From: an uncultured Bacteroidales bacterium | GTDB lineage: Bacteria > Bacteroidota > Bacteroidia > Bacteroidales > Paludibacteraceae | DNA: 9,444 bases | Assembly (NCBI GenBank): GCA_900321775.1 | Contig: ONXE01000067.1 | Span: forward strand, 1 to 9,444 | Direction: 5' to 3' | Shown: positions 1-8,149 of the stretch, one piece after another | How the letters are laid out: each line of letters starts with the position of its first letter | How positions within the stretch are numbered: position 1 is the stretch's first letter | Notes under the pieces: generated by a model | Databases searched by the model: none | The model's input: only the letters and a program-made list of their open reading frames with translations | What the model was told of the DNA's origin: nothing | Made by a program: the position numbers and the translations under genes

Positions 1-1
1 C

Positions 2-1693
2 AAAATACAAATTGCACTGATTCTGGCAGCAACGCTGATCTTCGGATCCTGCTCAGAGAACTACTTGCAGACCGACCCCGCAGGTTCCACTATCACAGAG
101 TCTCAGTATTCGAACGCGCTGAACAGACTGCGTGGAGCTATGATGGGTATCTACTCGCTGATGTACGGCTTTAGCGACCACGACCAATTCGGTATCCGTT
201 CCTTCGATATGTACGGCGACCTGTTGAGTGGCGATATGGCACTTACCTCCAAAAACTACGGCTGGTTCTACCAAGACGAGCAACAGGAGACACGTGCCGA
301 GCGTAGCGGTTATATCTGGCCCCTCTTCTACCGTATGATGTACAACATCAACGATTATGTACACTTCGTCAATACCGACTATACGGTACTGGATTCCGTG
401 AGAGTGTACGGCCTGCCCAACCACGGCCTCTATGTCCTCAACGACCAGGGTGACACCACCCACCTCTATACTGAGGCTGATATCGAGGTTATGGACTACT
501 ATGCACAGGCGCTCACCATGCGTGCATACGTCTATACCGCTCTCACACGCTTCTTCTGCCCGACGATGAGCCACGTGTATAAGGATGGATTCTTCATCAC
601 CAACTACCCTGCGTTCCCGCTCTACAATGAGACTAACTACCAGGAGGTGCAGCCTATGGCTATGCTTTCCGACGTGTACGCTCAGGTAGAGACGGACCTT
701 GAGACCGCTATCGCCTATTTCCAGGCTGCAGAAGGACACTACTCTCGCGAAAACAAACTGGAGACCGACATCAACGTCGCTCGTGGTATTCTGGCTTATT
801 CGTATATCAACAAAGCACGCCTCGCCAAGGATTACGACGAGACCATGCCGTTGGTAGCTGAGCCGATGACACAAGCACTCAAGTACGCTGAGGATGCTAT
901 CAACTCCGGCGCTTACCGCATCATCCCCAACAGCCGCCTGTGTGCTACCGGCTTCAACGACGTGAACGAAGAGTCTTGGATGTGGGGTGAGAACGTATCT
1001 GTAGAGACCGCTACCGGTCTGGGTAGTTTCTTCGGACAGGTGGATATCCACTCCTACTCCTACGCTTGGGCAGGCGACACCAAGGTAATCGACAAGAACC
1101 TCTACGACCAGATCCCCAGCTGGGATGGACGTAAGTACTGGTTCAACGACGGTTCCAAGAACCCCAGCTTCACCCTCTGCCCGGACGGTAAGTTCTTCTC
1201 TGCTGTATCGCCTACCTCCACCGCAGCAGACAAGATTGACCGTGAGTGGCTTTCGGACAACGTCTTCATGCGTATAGAGAGCATCTACCTCATCGCTGCC
1301 GAAGCTGCTTACTACCTCCAGGACCTCAACAAGGCCACCGACTATCTGGATGCTATCCTCTCGCAGCGTCTCGATCTCGACGACCCCAACGCGGCTACGG
1401 ATTACCAGAACTTCAAAAACGAGATTAGCACCGACCGCCAGAAGTTCTTCCAGGAGTTGTACCGCAACTGGCGCTTGGAGATGTGGGGCGAAGGTTATGG
1501 CCTGCAGACCTTCCGCCGCTTGAGTTACAACTACTACGACGAGACCGCTCCTCGTGACAAGGACAAAGTGTACCGCGGCTCCAACCACCTGTACAATGGC
1601 GGCAAGTCCATCGAGTACACCGACGAGACCATCTACACGATGACTATCCCGGCCTCCGAACTCAACTACAATCCTTACATGCAGGATAAATAA
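2..1693 (+). CDS. SusD/RagB-family outer-membrane lipoprotein, 5' end cut by window edge
   Basis: The frame is open from base 2. It reads KIQIALILAATLIFGSC followed by SENYLQTDP: a signal peptide with a lipobox (FGSC), so the mature lipidated Cys is codon 17 of the visible part. Only a few N-terminal residues appear to be missing. A TTG further in (65) is not the start, because it would discard the lipobox. The 563 visible residues are close to normal SusD length. Family hallmarks are the early NYLQTDP segment, a helix-rich TPR-like body, a late ELYRNWRLEMWGEGYGLQTFRRL segment matching the usual 'R..E..gEG.r..dl.R' region, and the closing 'TIPASELNYNP'. SusD proteins cap a TonB-dependent SusC channel on the cell surface and bind its nutrient ligand; the specificity cannot be read here. 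A susC gene is expected immediately upstream. Antisense frames across it are shadows. Confidence 0.93.
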   Translation, partial: KIQIALILAATLIFGSCSENYLQTDPAGSTITESQYSNALNRLRGAMMGIYSLMYGFSDHDQFGIRSFDMYGDLLSGDMALTSKNYGWFYQDEQQETRAERSGYIWPLFYRMMYNINDYVHFVNTDYTVLDSVRVYGLPNHGLYVLNDQGDTTHLYTEADIEVMDYYAQALTMRAYVYTALTRFFCPTMSHVYKDGFFITNYPAFPLYNETNYQEVQPMAMLSDVYAQVETDLETAIAYFQAAEGHYSRENKLETDINVARGILAYSYINKARLAKDYDETMPLVAEPMTQALKYAEDAINSGAYRIIPNSRLCATGFNDVNEESWMWGENVSVETATGLGSFFGQVDIHSYSYAWAGDTKVIDKNLYDQIPSWDGRKYWFNDGSKNPSFTLCPDGKFFSAVSPTSTAADKIDREWLSDNVFMRIESIYLIAAEAAYYLQDLNKATDYLDAILSQRLDLDDPNAATDYQNFKNEISTDRQKFFQELYRNWRLEMWGEGYGLQTFRRLSYNYYDETAPRDKDKVYRGSNHLYNGGKSIEYTDETIYTMTIPASELNYNPYMQDK

Positions 1694-1728
1694 AAGAAAA
1701 AAAGTATTAATTTAATAAAAGTATCATT

Positions 1729-2961
1729 ATGAAAAAGAGTATTTTTGCAGCTGTTATTTTGGGTGCTGCAGTTCTTTTCACCGCTTGCAAAGACGACAAA
1801 AAGACCGCCGTTACGGGTATTCAGATTAACCCCAGCGAGCTGACGCTCAACACCGGCGAGGAAAGCCGTCTTTCCATCGTGGTTACTCCGGAGAAAGCCT
1901 CCTACAATAGCGACGAACTGGTATGGAGTTCCTCCGATACCACCGTTGTTGTCGTATCTATGAACGGTACCATTACAGCTTTGGAAGAGGGTACCGCTAA
2001 CATTACCGTTAAGTACAAAGACCTCCAAAGTGTCTGCAAAGTAACGGTTATTCCTTGGATCAAGAACCTCGCCTTTACAGGCGCTTACGTCGGTATCTCG
2101 GATACCGCTTACTATGGCGACGAACTCGACACCATCCAGTCGGGCAGCGGTGAATCCTATTACGTAAAACTCGTTCAGGCTTATGTAGGTCTGTTCACCG
2201 CCGGTTTCTATCTGAACAACTCGGGTGAGTTTGCCGGCGCCAGCAAGGGTGGTATTTTCGAGACCTATGCTCCTATGTACTTCGCTCCGGGTTGGGCTAA
2301 CAACCGCGAAAAGGGCACCTATTTCTGCCTTGGCGAATGGTACATCTACGACACCCTCTATGCTCAGTGCATGCCTACGGGTCAGGTCAACGAACTGTAC
2401 AACACCCACATGCACCTCTTCCTCGAGAACCTCAACAAGGGTGACAAGCAGACCGCATTTACACAGAACATGAAGGACGCCGGCGAGCAGGGTTGCACCG
2501 GTACGAACCTGAAAGTTTACTCGTACCACTCTACTGCTGAGGGCTACGGCGAAGATGCCTACTACAGCTCCTACCTGCCTGACCTGTTCGGCGTTAGCGG
2601 TTACGTCTATTTAGACGACAACTATGCTGCATCCAACTACATGCAGTCTATCGAGGGTCACCACCTTGTAGCCAAAGCGCTCAAGTCCACCGAGGCTGAC
2701 AGCAACAACAACTTCTACGGCTACGGCTGCCACTGGCACTTCGACGAGGCTTCTGAGACCTATAGCTGGGTTGACGAGACTATTGCCTTCGAGGATCCGT
2801 ATGTTTACGACCGCAACCTCGACGTCTTCCAGAGCGCTCCTGCTCGTGAAAGAGGCGAGAAACTCTACAAGCCGCTTACCAAAGTGCACGACATGGCTGA
2901 GACCAAACTCTTCCGTGAGAAGATTAACAGCCTGCCTCGCGACACCAAGTTCGTAAAGTAA
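1729..2961 (+). CDS. Surface lipoprotein with N-terminal BIG2 Ig-like domain
   Basis: This 410-residue lipoprotein has a clear signal peptide (MKKSIFAAVILGAAVLFTAC) with the lipidated Cys at residue 20. The residues after it, KDDKK, fit the K-(D/E)2 surface-export signal described for Bacteroidota lipoproteins, so outside exposure is likely. Residues about 28-106 form a bacterial Ig-like group 2 domain: VTGIQINPSELTLNTGE opens it, a WSSSDTTVV strand follows, then NGTITALEEGTANITVKY. The remaining 300 residues are rich in Tyr, Gly and Asn and I do not recognise them. It lies 35 bases after the SusD-like gene, in an AT-rich spacer without a Shine-Dalgarno site, and 7 bases before the protease gene, so all three are probably cotranscribed. 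Position suggests a SusE/SusF-like accessory ligand-binding protein, with the Ig domain as a spacer lifting the C-terminal part off the membrane. That role is inferred. Confidence 0.88.
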   Translation: MKKSIFAAVILGAAVLFTACKDDKKTAVTGIQINPSELTLNTGEESRLSIVVTPEKASYNSDELVWSSSDTTVVVVSMNGTITALEEGTANITVKYKDLQSVCKVTVIPWIKNLAFTGAYVGISDTAYYGDELDTIQSGSGESYYVKLVQAYVGLFTAGFYLNNSGEFAGASKGGIFETYAPMYFAPGWANNREKGTYFCLGEWYIYDTLYAQCMPTGQVNELYNTHMHLFLENLNKGDKQTAFTQNMKDAGEQGCTGTNLKVYSYHSTAEGYGEDAYYSSYLPDLFGVSGYVYLDDNYAASNYMQSIEGHHLVAKALKSTEADSNNNFYGYGCHWHFDEASETYSWVDETIAFEDPYVYDRNLDVFQSAPARERGEKLYKPLTKVHDMAETKLFREKINSLPRDTKFVK

Positions 2962-2968
2962 ACAAACC

Positions 2969-5179
2969 TTGAGACGCCTGCTTAGCCTGATACTATGTCT
3001 CGGCTTCGTGCTGTCAGTACGAGGCGAGCAGGCGGGGATAGAATTATCCTCCTCATTTCCTCGGACGGGTACAGTACGTGTACCCGTCCTTCTTTGTGCC
3101 TTCCCCGACCAACCCTTCTCCATTGAAGACCCTCAGGCTGCGTTCACCCGAATGCTCAACCAGACAGGGTATAGCGAGAACGGCGGAACGGGCTCGGCAC
3201 GCGAATACTACTTCCTCTCCTCCAACGGCCTGCTGCAACTGACTTTCGATGTCTATGGGCCATACACGGTCTCACACAACATGGCCTACTACGGAGGCAA
3301 TTCCGGCTCCTCGCACTACAAGAACGCGCGCGAAATGGTGGTAGAGATGATCAACCTTGCAGGCAATGATGGCGTCGATTTCTCAGTCTATGATGCCAAC
3401 AACGATGGCGAAGTGGACAATATCTCCATTTTCTTCGCCGGCTACAGCGAAGCCGAAGGTGGCCCCGAAGATGCTCTTTGGCCGCACCAAAGCAGAATAA
3501 GCGGTGGTCCCAAATGGAGCGGGAAAAACTTCGGTTCGTACCTCGTCACAGCCGAACTGCGAGGCAACAAAGGAGCCAACATGGCAGGTATAGGTACATT
3601 CTGCCACGAGTTTGGGCATGTGCTCGGTCTGCCCGACCTCTACAACACCTCCAACAACAAATCCGAGGAAAAAATCTACACCATCGGCACCTGGGACATC
3701 ATGTGCAGCGGCAGTTACAACAACCTGGGCCGCACCCCGCCCCTCTACTCCGCCTTCGAGCGCTTTATGATGGGTTGGCACATACCCACGCAGATCAGCA
3801 ACGACGGACTCTATTCGCTGCCTGCACTGGAGGAGAACGACATCTCCTTCCTGCTGGCTACAACCACGCACAACCTCTCACCCATGTCACCTTCGCCTGC
3901 CGAGTATTTTCTGCTGGAGAACCGCCAGCGCACAGGCTGGGATGGACGCAACGACGATTGTTTGCCCGGAGTAGGCATTCTCGTCTCGCACATCACTTTC
4001 AACAGCAGCAACTGGAACAACAACTCCTTCAACGACAAGAAACCGCTTGGCTACGACATCGTGGAAGCCTACGACCACAACCCCACCAAATCCGCTCCGC
4101 ACGACACCTACCCGGGCACGATGAACATCACCACGTTCACTCCTACCCTCAACAGCGGTGATTCGCTTCATCAACTCCATCTGCACAATATCCTCCAGCG
4201 AAACAACGGCATCGTGTCCTTCCTGCTGGGACAAACCACCGACGCACAGTTCACCTTCACGCCGGCGCAACTCGACACGTTCATCACCACCTTCGATGTT
4301 GTCGCAGACGAGTATTTCCCGCAGACACTCACCATTACCGGCACCGACATCGCATCGCCCTTCGTCACCGTAGCCTTCGCCAACACGTTCTACACAATCG
4401 GAGTGGACGGCACGTGGCTTAATCCGGGGCAAGTGTTCATCGACTCGACCGTCAACGCTAACGGCACCTATTCCCGCACATTCAATCTGCGCTTCGAGCC
4501 CAGACTCCAATCGTGCACCCCCACCTCATCGTCTCTCCAGGTCTTCACCGGCGACAGTGCGGCCTTCCAACTCATGTCTGTTCTGGGCATATCACCCCGT
4601 CCCAACTACCTCATCAAGCCCGACAGCCTCGTGGCATCAGAGATCGAGACGACGGATTTCCGCATCGACTGGACCGAGGTTCCCGATGCTGAGTACTATT
4701 ATGCCCGCGCATATCGCTACGACGCCGACAAGGACCAATATATCCTCGATTCCGAGCGTGAAGCTGTTGCGCCGGCCGATCACGCCTACCTCACCGAACT
4801 GGCTTCCAACACCGAATACATAGTCACCGTCACCGCCTACGAAGAGAAGAGTTGCATGCTTCATGAAGCCGTTTCCGACACCCTGCATGTGGCTACCACC
4901 ATCGATACGGACTACAAGAAAGCGCTGCCCGTCGTACAAAACGCGGACGGCACTTGCGCACTCTTGCTCCCCTCCAACGCCGAAGAGGGCATGATGGTCT
5001 ATCTCTTCACTACCGACGGCCGACTCATTCTCACCATCCCCGTCGAGGCAGGCACAGACAAAGTGACTATCCCCACTTCCACCCTCCACCCCAACCAACT
5101 CTACCTCATCAAGTACACCTCCGCCAACGCCTTCCCCCGCAAGGCCCACTTCGCCAAATTCATCCTCCGCAACCTGTAA
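2969..5179 (+). CDS. Secreted M6-family (immune inhibitor A-like) zinc metalloprotease
   Basis: A 736-residue secreted protease. The start is TTG at 2969: an in-frame stop at 2954-2956 blocks extension, and the TTG begins an ideal signal peptide (MRRLLSLILCLGFVLSVRG), whereas the first in-frame ATG comes about 100 codons later. The catalytic domain spans roughly residues 30-420. HEFGHVLGLPD at 213-223 gives the HExxHxxGxxD zinc site (His213, His217, catalytic Glu214, Asp223), and WDIMCSGSY near 242 supplies the downstream Met. DANNDGEVDN at 142-151 resembles the calcium-binding loop seen in this family, and EYFLLENRQRTGWD near 312 is typical of M6 proteins. A fibronectin type III-like domain occupies about 552-645. 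The tail (655-736; VYLFTTDGRLILTI, then LYLIKY) resembles a type IX secretion type-A sorting domain, though not decisively. Being 7 bases after the lipoprotein gene, it probably supplies peptides to the SusCD pair. Confidence 0.93.
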   Translation: MRRLLSLILCLGFVLSVRGEQAGIELSSSFPRTGTVRVPVLLCAFPDQPFSIEDPQAAFTRMLNQTGYSENGGTGSAREYYFLSSNGLLQLTFDVYGPYTVSHNMAYYGGNSGSSHYKNAREMVVEMINLAGNDGVDFSVYDANNDGEVDNISIFFAGYSEAEGGPEDALWPHQSRISGGPKWSGKNFGSYLVTAELRGNKGANMAGIGTFCHEFGHVLGLPDLYNTSNNKSEEKIYTIGTWDIMCSGSYNNLGRTPPLYSAFERFMMGWHIPTQISNDGLYSLPALEENDISFLLATTTHNLSPMSPSPAEYFLLENRQRTGWDGRNDDCLPGVGILVSHITFNSSNWNNNSFNDKKPLGYDIVEAYDHNPTKSAPHDTYPGTMNITTFTPTLNSGDSLHQLHLHNILQRNNGIVSFLLGQTTDAQFTFTPAQLDTFITTFDVVADEYFPQTLTITGTDIASPFVTVAFANTFYTIGVDGTWLNPGQVFIDSTVNANGTYSRTFNLRFEPRLQSCTPTSSSLQVFTGDSAAFQLMSVLGISPRPNYLIKPDSLVASEIETTDFRIDWTEVPDAEYYYARAYRYDADKDQYILDSEREAVAPADHAYLTELASNTEYIVTVTAYEEKSCMLHEAVSDTLHVATTIDTDYKKALPVVQNADGTCALLLPSNAEEGMMVYLFTTDGRLILTIPVEAGTDKVTIPTSTLHPNQLYLIKYTSANAFPRKAHFAKFILRNL

Positions 5180-5186
5180 ACCAAAA

Positions 5187-5212
5187 GAGAGGCACCGGAT
5201 AGTACCCCTCTC
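5187..5212 (-). terminator. Possible terminator between convergent operons
   Basis: GAGAGG (5187-5192) can pair with CCTCTC (5207-5212) across a 14-base loop. Read on the minus strand the stem is followed by TTTT (5186-5183), so it would end the primase operon. On the plus strand there is no T-run, so it is a poor terminator for the protease gene. The stem is short and the T-run brief. Its right arm overlaps the left edge of repeat copy A. Confidence 0.4.
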
Positions 5213-5249
5213 ACATGGATGTGTATACTTTGTATACTTGTATACTTTT
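5208..5249 (+). repeat. GTATAC repeat, copy A
   Basis: This copy starts CTCTCACATGGATGTG, which contains the near-palindrome CACAT-GG-ATGTG (5212-5223). It continues into three GTATAC hexamers at 5223, 5232 and 5240, each followed by TT or TTT. Bases 5218-5249 are identical to the reverse complement of 9225-9256, 32 of 32 bases. Bases 5208-5229 are identical to 9357-9378, 22 of 22. The repeat runs into the stop codon of the minus-strand primase gene (TAA, 5250-5248), so it lies exactly at that gene's 3' end. Confidence 0.95.
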
Positions 5250-7458
5250 ACTTCAGTTGTTTCCACTGCCCTTCGGCGATGCGGGCAATGCGACCTGATT
5301 TTTTCCATCGTGCCAGCAGCGTTTTGATAGCCATCAGTTTGACGCTTTGACCTTTCTTGGTTCGCAGTTTGATAAGTTCTGCGGTAGTGAATTCTGCCGG
5401 AAGCAGTCCCAGCAAAGATGTAGCAGAACCGCGCTCTGATTGGCTGTCCATTGCCTGCGTCAACTCTCTTTCCATCTGCTCGCCCCACAGCTCCATCTGG
5501 TTGCGGAAGACATATTCGGCCACCCACTCGGCAAACGACGCCACGAGCTTGGTCTCTTTTCGGTCTTCCAGCAGATAGCAGAGCATCCCAGCGCGAAAGC
5601 CGATTACTGCGGCACGGCGTCGAAGCGTATCCATCGCATGGCTGTCCGCGTCGATAGCCTGCTGGCGTTTCTCCTCCAGCCACGTAGCAATGGCCCTCGA
5701 AACGCCCTCACATTCAATCGTTCCCTGCTCGGCGTCCAATCTCCTTGCCCAGCGGATAATCTCCTCTTTCTCCTCGTCGTCGTAAGGCGCGAACACGGGT
5801 ATTTCCGCAAAACTGGTGTCGGGCAACTGTGCAAAGCAGACGCGGGTGGCAAGGCCGTTCTCCAGGTCTTTGAAGAAACGTGTCATCGAGTTAGGCGTGC
5901 CCGTCAGCAGCAGGTTGTAATAGACGCGGATGTGTGCGTTGAAACTCGTCTCGGACATGTATGCCTGACCGTATTCGGCATTGTCGAACGCCAGTCGGTA
6001 GATATCCGATTTCTGACTCCATACGCCCGCGCGCTCACTCTTTACCAAGGTGTCCATCTCCTCACCGATGCCGATCAGATGTTTTCCCTCCGCATACGTG
6101 AGCAGCTGTAGCAGTTTGGCCACGGACACCGACACACCGTTGTTGCGCGGACAGGCATGCGGATCCTCAGGTTGACACTTCGAATTCTTTGCGGAACGCA
6201 GCGCTTCTTTGTAGTTCTGCTCTTTCTCGCGCTCTATCGCGTCCTGCTCGTTGATAGGCGTCAGCAGCAGGTCAATGGGCTTGCGAATGAACGACTTACC
6301 GCTTGCAGCCGGAGCCGTGATGCACGAGAAGAACGAGAGACTCTGCTCCTGCATGTCCAGGTAGTTGAACCGAATCCTTGTAGCCAATGTGCCCAGTACC
6401 GGCAGCGAAGCGACAATCATCGCGGGGCGATAGGAGGACGGCAGTTTGCCACACAAAATCCGCAGCAGTTTGGGCAGTTTGGGCAGCCGCATCTCGGAGG
6501 CTTTGGGCAGTTTGGGCTCATTGTTCTTTGCTTCTTGTTCCCTTTCCACCGTGGCAATAGCGGCTTGCAGAATCACGGGTATCTGATCCCTGCGTGGACG
6601 ACCTAACGCCGACACAATAGCAGCCTGTCTCTCCTGCTCGCTGAGCCCGAAATCCGGCAGAATCCTCAGCAGCAACTCCTTGTTGAAGTCGCAGATGTAG
6701 CGCATGTAGTTCGCCAGCGAGAAATACACCGTGTTTCGTTCGCCCTGAACTGCTCCGCCTGCATTACCCGTCTGCACCAACATCTCCTCCACGATGTCAG
6801 CATACGGAAGGCCCCGATACGTCTCGGTTTCATACTCCTCCGTCTGCTCCGCAGCCACCTCCGCAGGGGGAGGGAGTATGTCCTTCCACTCCCTTTCTGC
6901 AAAGAGCTCAGTAGTATCCATCCATAGGATGTAGTCGCGAGGCACGACGTAGGATGCGCGGGCCAAGTCCTTTGTAACGGCATCGTACTCCTCTATCCCC
7001 AGCGCCTGAGCCATACGCATCTGCGCGGCTTCAATACTCTCCATGCCACCGGGATAATTGCCGCCGGAGGCTCTCCGGCCGATGATTCGGAGGCCCTGTC
7101 CACTGGCAGTTATTGCAACGAGGAAGATATGATTCTCGATGATGGTCTCGCGCTGGAGCGCTTCGAACCACTCGCGCGGATTTTCGACATGGTCCACATC
7201 CAGCATGGCGAGTCCGCTGGGAATCGCCTCCGCCGAGACTCTCCTTCCGCCGGTGAACCCCGCTGCGTGCGGGATGATGATCGGCAGCCTCTTCTTGAGG
7301 GCCTGCTTGCGGTCGTTGTAGTCCGGAGCATTGGAATCTAATCCAGCAATCGCGCGGCAAATGTTCTTTACTTTCGGGCTGTCAATCAGCTCGTTGAATA
7401 TGTCGATGGTGCAAGGTTTTGGAGTGCCCTTGCTAACACTTTCCTGATAACAAAACAT
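5248..7458 (-). CDS. Primase-helicase: VirE_N/BT4734-like primase domain fused to DUF3987-like P-loop domain
   Basis: I start this 736-residue protein at ATG 7458 (MFCYQESVSK). The frame extends to 7617, but that part overlaps the next gene and translates an AT repeat (KLKIENGKLKI). Residues about 10-180 resemble the BT4734/VirE_N family, related to archaeo-eukaryotic primases. MLDVDHV (85-91) gives Asp87 and Asp89 as likely metal ligands, ITASGQGLRII (116-126) is the typical glycine-rich strand, and DLARASYVVPRD (164-175) follows. A Lys/Pro-rich linker (316-333) leads to an ATPase: TAPAASGKSF (381-390) is Walker A with Lys388, GIGEEMD (463-469) is Walker B, and LLLTGTP (516-522) is a plausible sensor. 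The C-terminus (680-736) looks like a winged helix. Such proteins are expected to prime and unwind DNA for a phage, plasmid or island. It is the last gene of the minus-strand unit. Domain names come from memory of the families. Confidence 0.88.
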   Translation of the reverse strand: MFCYQESVSKGTPKPCTIDIFNELIDSPKVKNICRAIAGLDSNAPDYNDRKQALKKRLPIIIPHAAGFTGGRRVSAEAIPSGLAMLDVDHVENPREWFEALQRETIIENHIFLVAITASGQGLRIIGRRASGGNYPGGMESIEAAQMRMAQALGIEEYDAVTKDLARASYVVPRDYILWMDTTELFAEREWKDILPPPAEVAAEQTEEYETETYRGLPYADIVEEMLVQTGNAGGAVQGERNTVYFSLANYMRYICDFNKELLLRILPDFGLSEQERQAAIVSALGRPRRDQIPVILQAAIATVEREQEAKNNEPKLPKASEMRLPKLPKLLRILCGKLPSSYRPAMIVASLPVLGTLATRIRFNYLDMQEQSLSFFSCITAPAASGKSFIRKPIDLLLTPINEQDAIEREKEQNYKEALRSAKNSKCQPEDPHACPRNNGVSVSVAKLLQLLTYAEGKHLIGIGEEMDTLVKSERAGVWSQKSDIYRLAFDNAEYGQAYMSETSFNAHIRVYYNLLLTGTPNSMTRFFKDLENGLATRVCFAQLPDTSFAEIPVFAPYDDEEKEEIIRWARRLDAEQGTIECEGVSRAIATWLEEKRQQAIDADSHAMDTLRRRAAVIGFRAGMLCYLLEDRKETKLVASFAEWVAEYVFRNQMELWGEQMERELTQAMDSQSERGSATSLLGLLPAEFTTAELIKLRTKKGQSVKLMAIKTLLARWKKSGRIARIAEGQWKQLK
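6466..6518. repeat. TTTGGGCAG short repeats coding the interdomain linker
   Basis: TTTGGGCAG or TTTGGGC occurs four times within about 50 bases. On the coding (minus) strand it yields the linker LPKASEMRLPKLPKLL between the primase and helicase domains. Repeat number here could vary by slippage; changes by whole 9-base units would keep the frame. Confidence 0.7.
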
Positions 7459-7491
7459 AATTTTCAATTTTCCATTTTCAATTTTCAATTT
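7459..7491 (-). repeat. GAAAATT tandem repeat directly upstream of the primase start
   Basis: On the minus strand these 33 bases are runs of GAAAATT with one GAAAATG variant, ending at the ATG of the primase gene. They include the TGA stop (7487-7485) of the preceding gene. From memory, near-identical AT repeats are scattered through Bacteroidales genomes, often before start codons, and often give false N-terminal extensions reading KLKIENGKLKI. Because Bacteroidota rarely use Shine-Dalgarno pairing, an unstructured A-rich leader such as this may act as the ribosome-loading site. Confidence 0.75.
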
Positions 7492-7787
7492 CCCGGACGC
7501 CATCCGATATGGTGGATTTCCGCGTGATCTTCGGGGTACAGTTTGCGCTGCTTTTGGAGTTTGGTGCCCAGCAGTTTGCCTATTTCCTTCGGCGTGAGCA
7601 GCGTCTTGCCCTTCCACATCTTCTTCGGGTTGAACTTGTCGCAGTCAAAACTCCAGGGCTCCATGATGGCCAGACAATGGCTTTTCTTCGGTCCTCCGTG
7701 GCACTGCACTACGCCGCCCTCCTCGTAGTAGGGGCAGCCTGCGTCGCAGGCTATGCCCCCTTCCTCGATAACAACCAACTGCATCAT
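7485..7787 (-). CDS. Small cysteine-rich protein, function unknown
   Basis: This 100-residue protein begins at ATG 7787, which overlaps the TGA of the preceding gene as ATGA, suggesting translational coupling. A longer frame to 7895 exists but runs inside the upstream gene with an Arg/Pro-rich low-quality translation. ATG 7796 (MCAMMQL) is another possible start. Five cysteines lie in the N-terminal half (residues 14, 18, 29, 38 and 49: CDAGC, QCHGG, HCLA, FDCD), with His30 and His37 nearby, a pattern suited to binding zinc or an iron-sulfur cluster. The C-terminal half (TPKEIGKLLGTKLQKQRKLYPED) is basic and probably helical, and could touch nucleic acid. I do not recognise the family. Its place directly before the primase-helicase suggests an accessory role in replication, which is inference only. 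Confidence 0.72.
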   Translation of the reverse strand: MMQLVVIEEGGIACDAGCPYYEEGGVVQCHGGPKKSHCLAIMEPWSFDCDKFNPKKMWKGKTLLTPKEIGKLLGTKLQKQRKLYPEDHAEIHHIGWRPGN

Positions 7788-8149
7788 TGCGCACATTTTA
7801 CGAGTTCTTCTGCCAGGTTGAGCTGGTCGAGCGTGTCCTCGAACTGCTCCGACTGTCGAGCCAGGATGTCGGCTGCGTGGTGGCCGTTGGCGCACTCGCT
7901 GACGGGGATGTTCAGCTCGACGTGGATGTGACGGCGGTTCAGTTTCAGTTTGCCGTGCTGGCTTTCGTCCAGTTCATGCCACTGCAGGTCGGGTCGCGTC
8001 TTGTGCACGACGGGCTTGGTTTCGATGAAAGTGAAATGGTCGTTTTCGTCTTTCCAGATTTTGCCGTTGGCCTCGTCGTAGGTCTTCATCTCGTTCTCGG
8101 TGTACGTGGTCACATCCACGCACAAGTGTTGTTGTTTTTTCATTGCCAT
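7784..8149 (-). CDS. Small protein of unknown function, first gene of the primase operon
   Basis: This 121-residue protein starts at ATG 8149 (MAMKKQQHLCV); ATG 8143 is also possible. No Shine-Dalgarno site precedes either. It is hydrophilic, with many His, Glu and Asp residues, and has no signal peptide or membrane segment. Recognisable stretches are TYTENEMKTYDEANGKIWKDENDHFTF in the N-terminal half, RRHIHVELNIPVSECANGHH in the middle, and a C-terminal helix ILARQSEQFEDTLDQLNLAEELVKC. I do not recognise the family. Its stop codon overlaps the start of the cysteine-rich gene by four bases (ATGA), so the two and the primase form one transcription unit. The opposite-strand frame of similar length is a shadow. 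Confidence 0.7.
   Translation of the reverse strand: MAMKKQQHLCVDVTTYTENEMKTYDEANGKIWKDENDHFTFIETKPVVHKTRPDLQWHELDESQHGKLKLNRRHIHVELNIPVSECANGHHAADILARQSEQFEDTLDQLNLAEELVKCAQ

Noticed and set aside
53..1588. A 511-codon open frame on the minus strand opposite the SusD-like gene
   Set aside because: It is antisense to a gene with clear family features and a lipoprotein signal. Its translation is Val/Leu-rich with no recognisable domain, as expected of a codon-bias shadow.
4637..5683. A minus-strand open frame spanning the protease 3' end and the primase C-terminus
   Set aside because: It crosses two real genes in shadow frames and passes straight through repeat copy A, and its translation resembles no protein family.
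7459..7617. N-terminal extension of the primase-helicase to ATG 7617
   Set aside because: The extension overlaps the Cys-rich gene in another frame and translates the AT repeat into KLKIENGKLKI, a common artefact. ATG 7458 fits the family start better.
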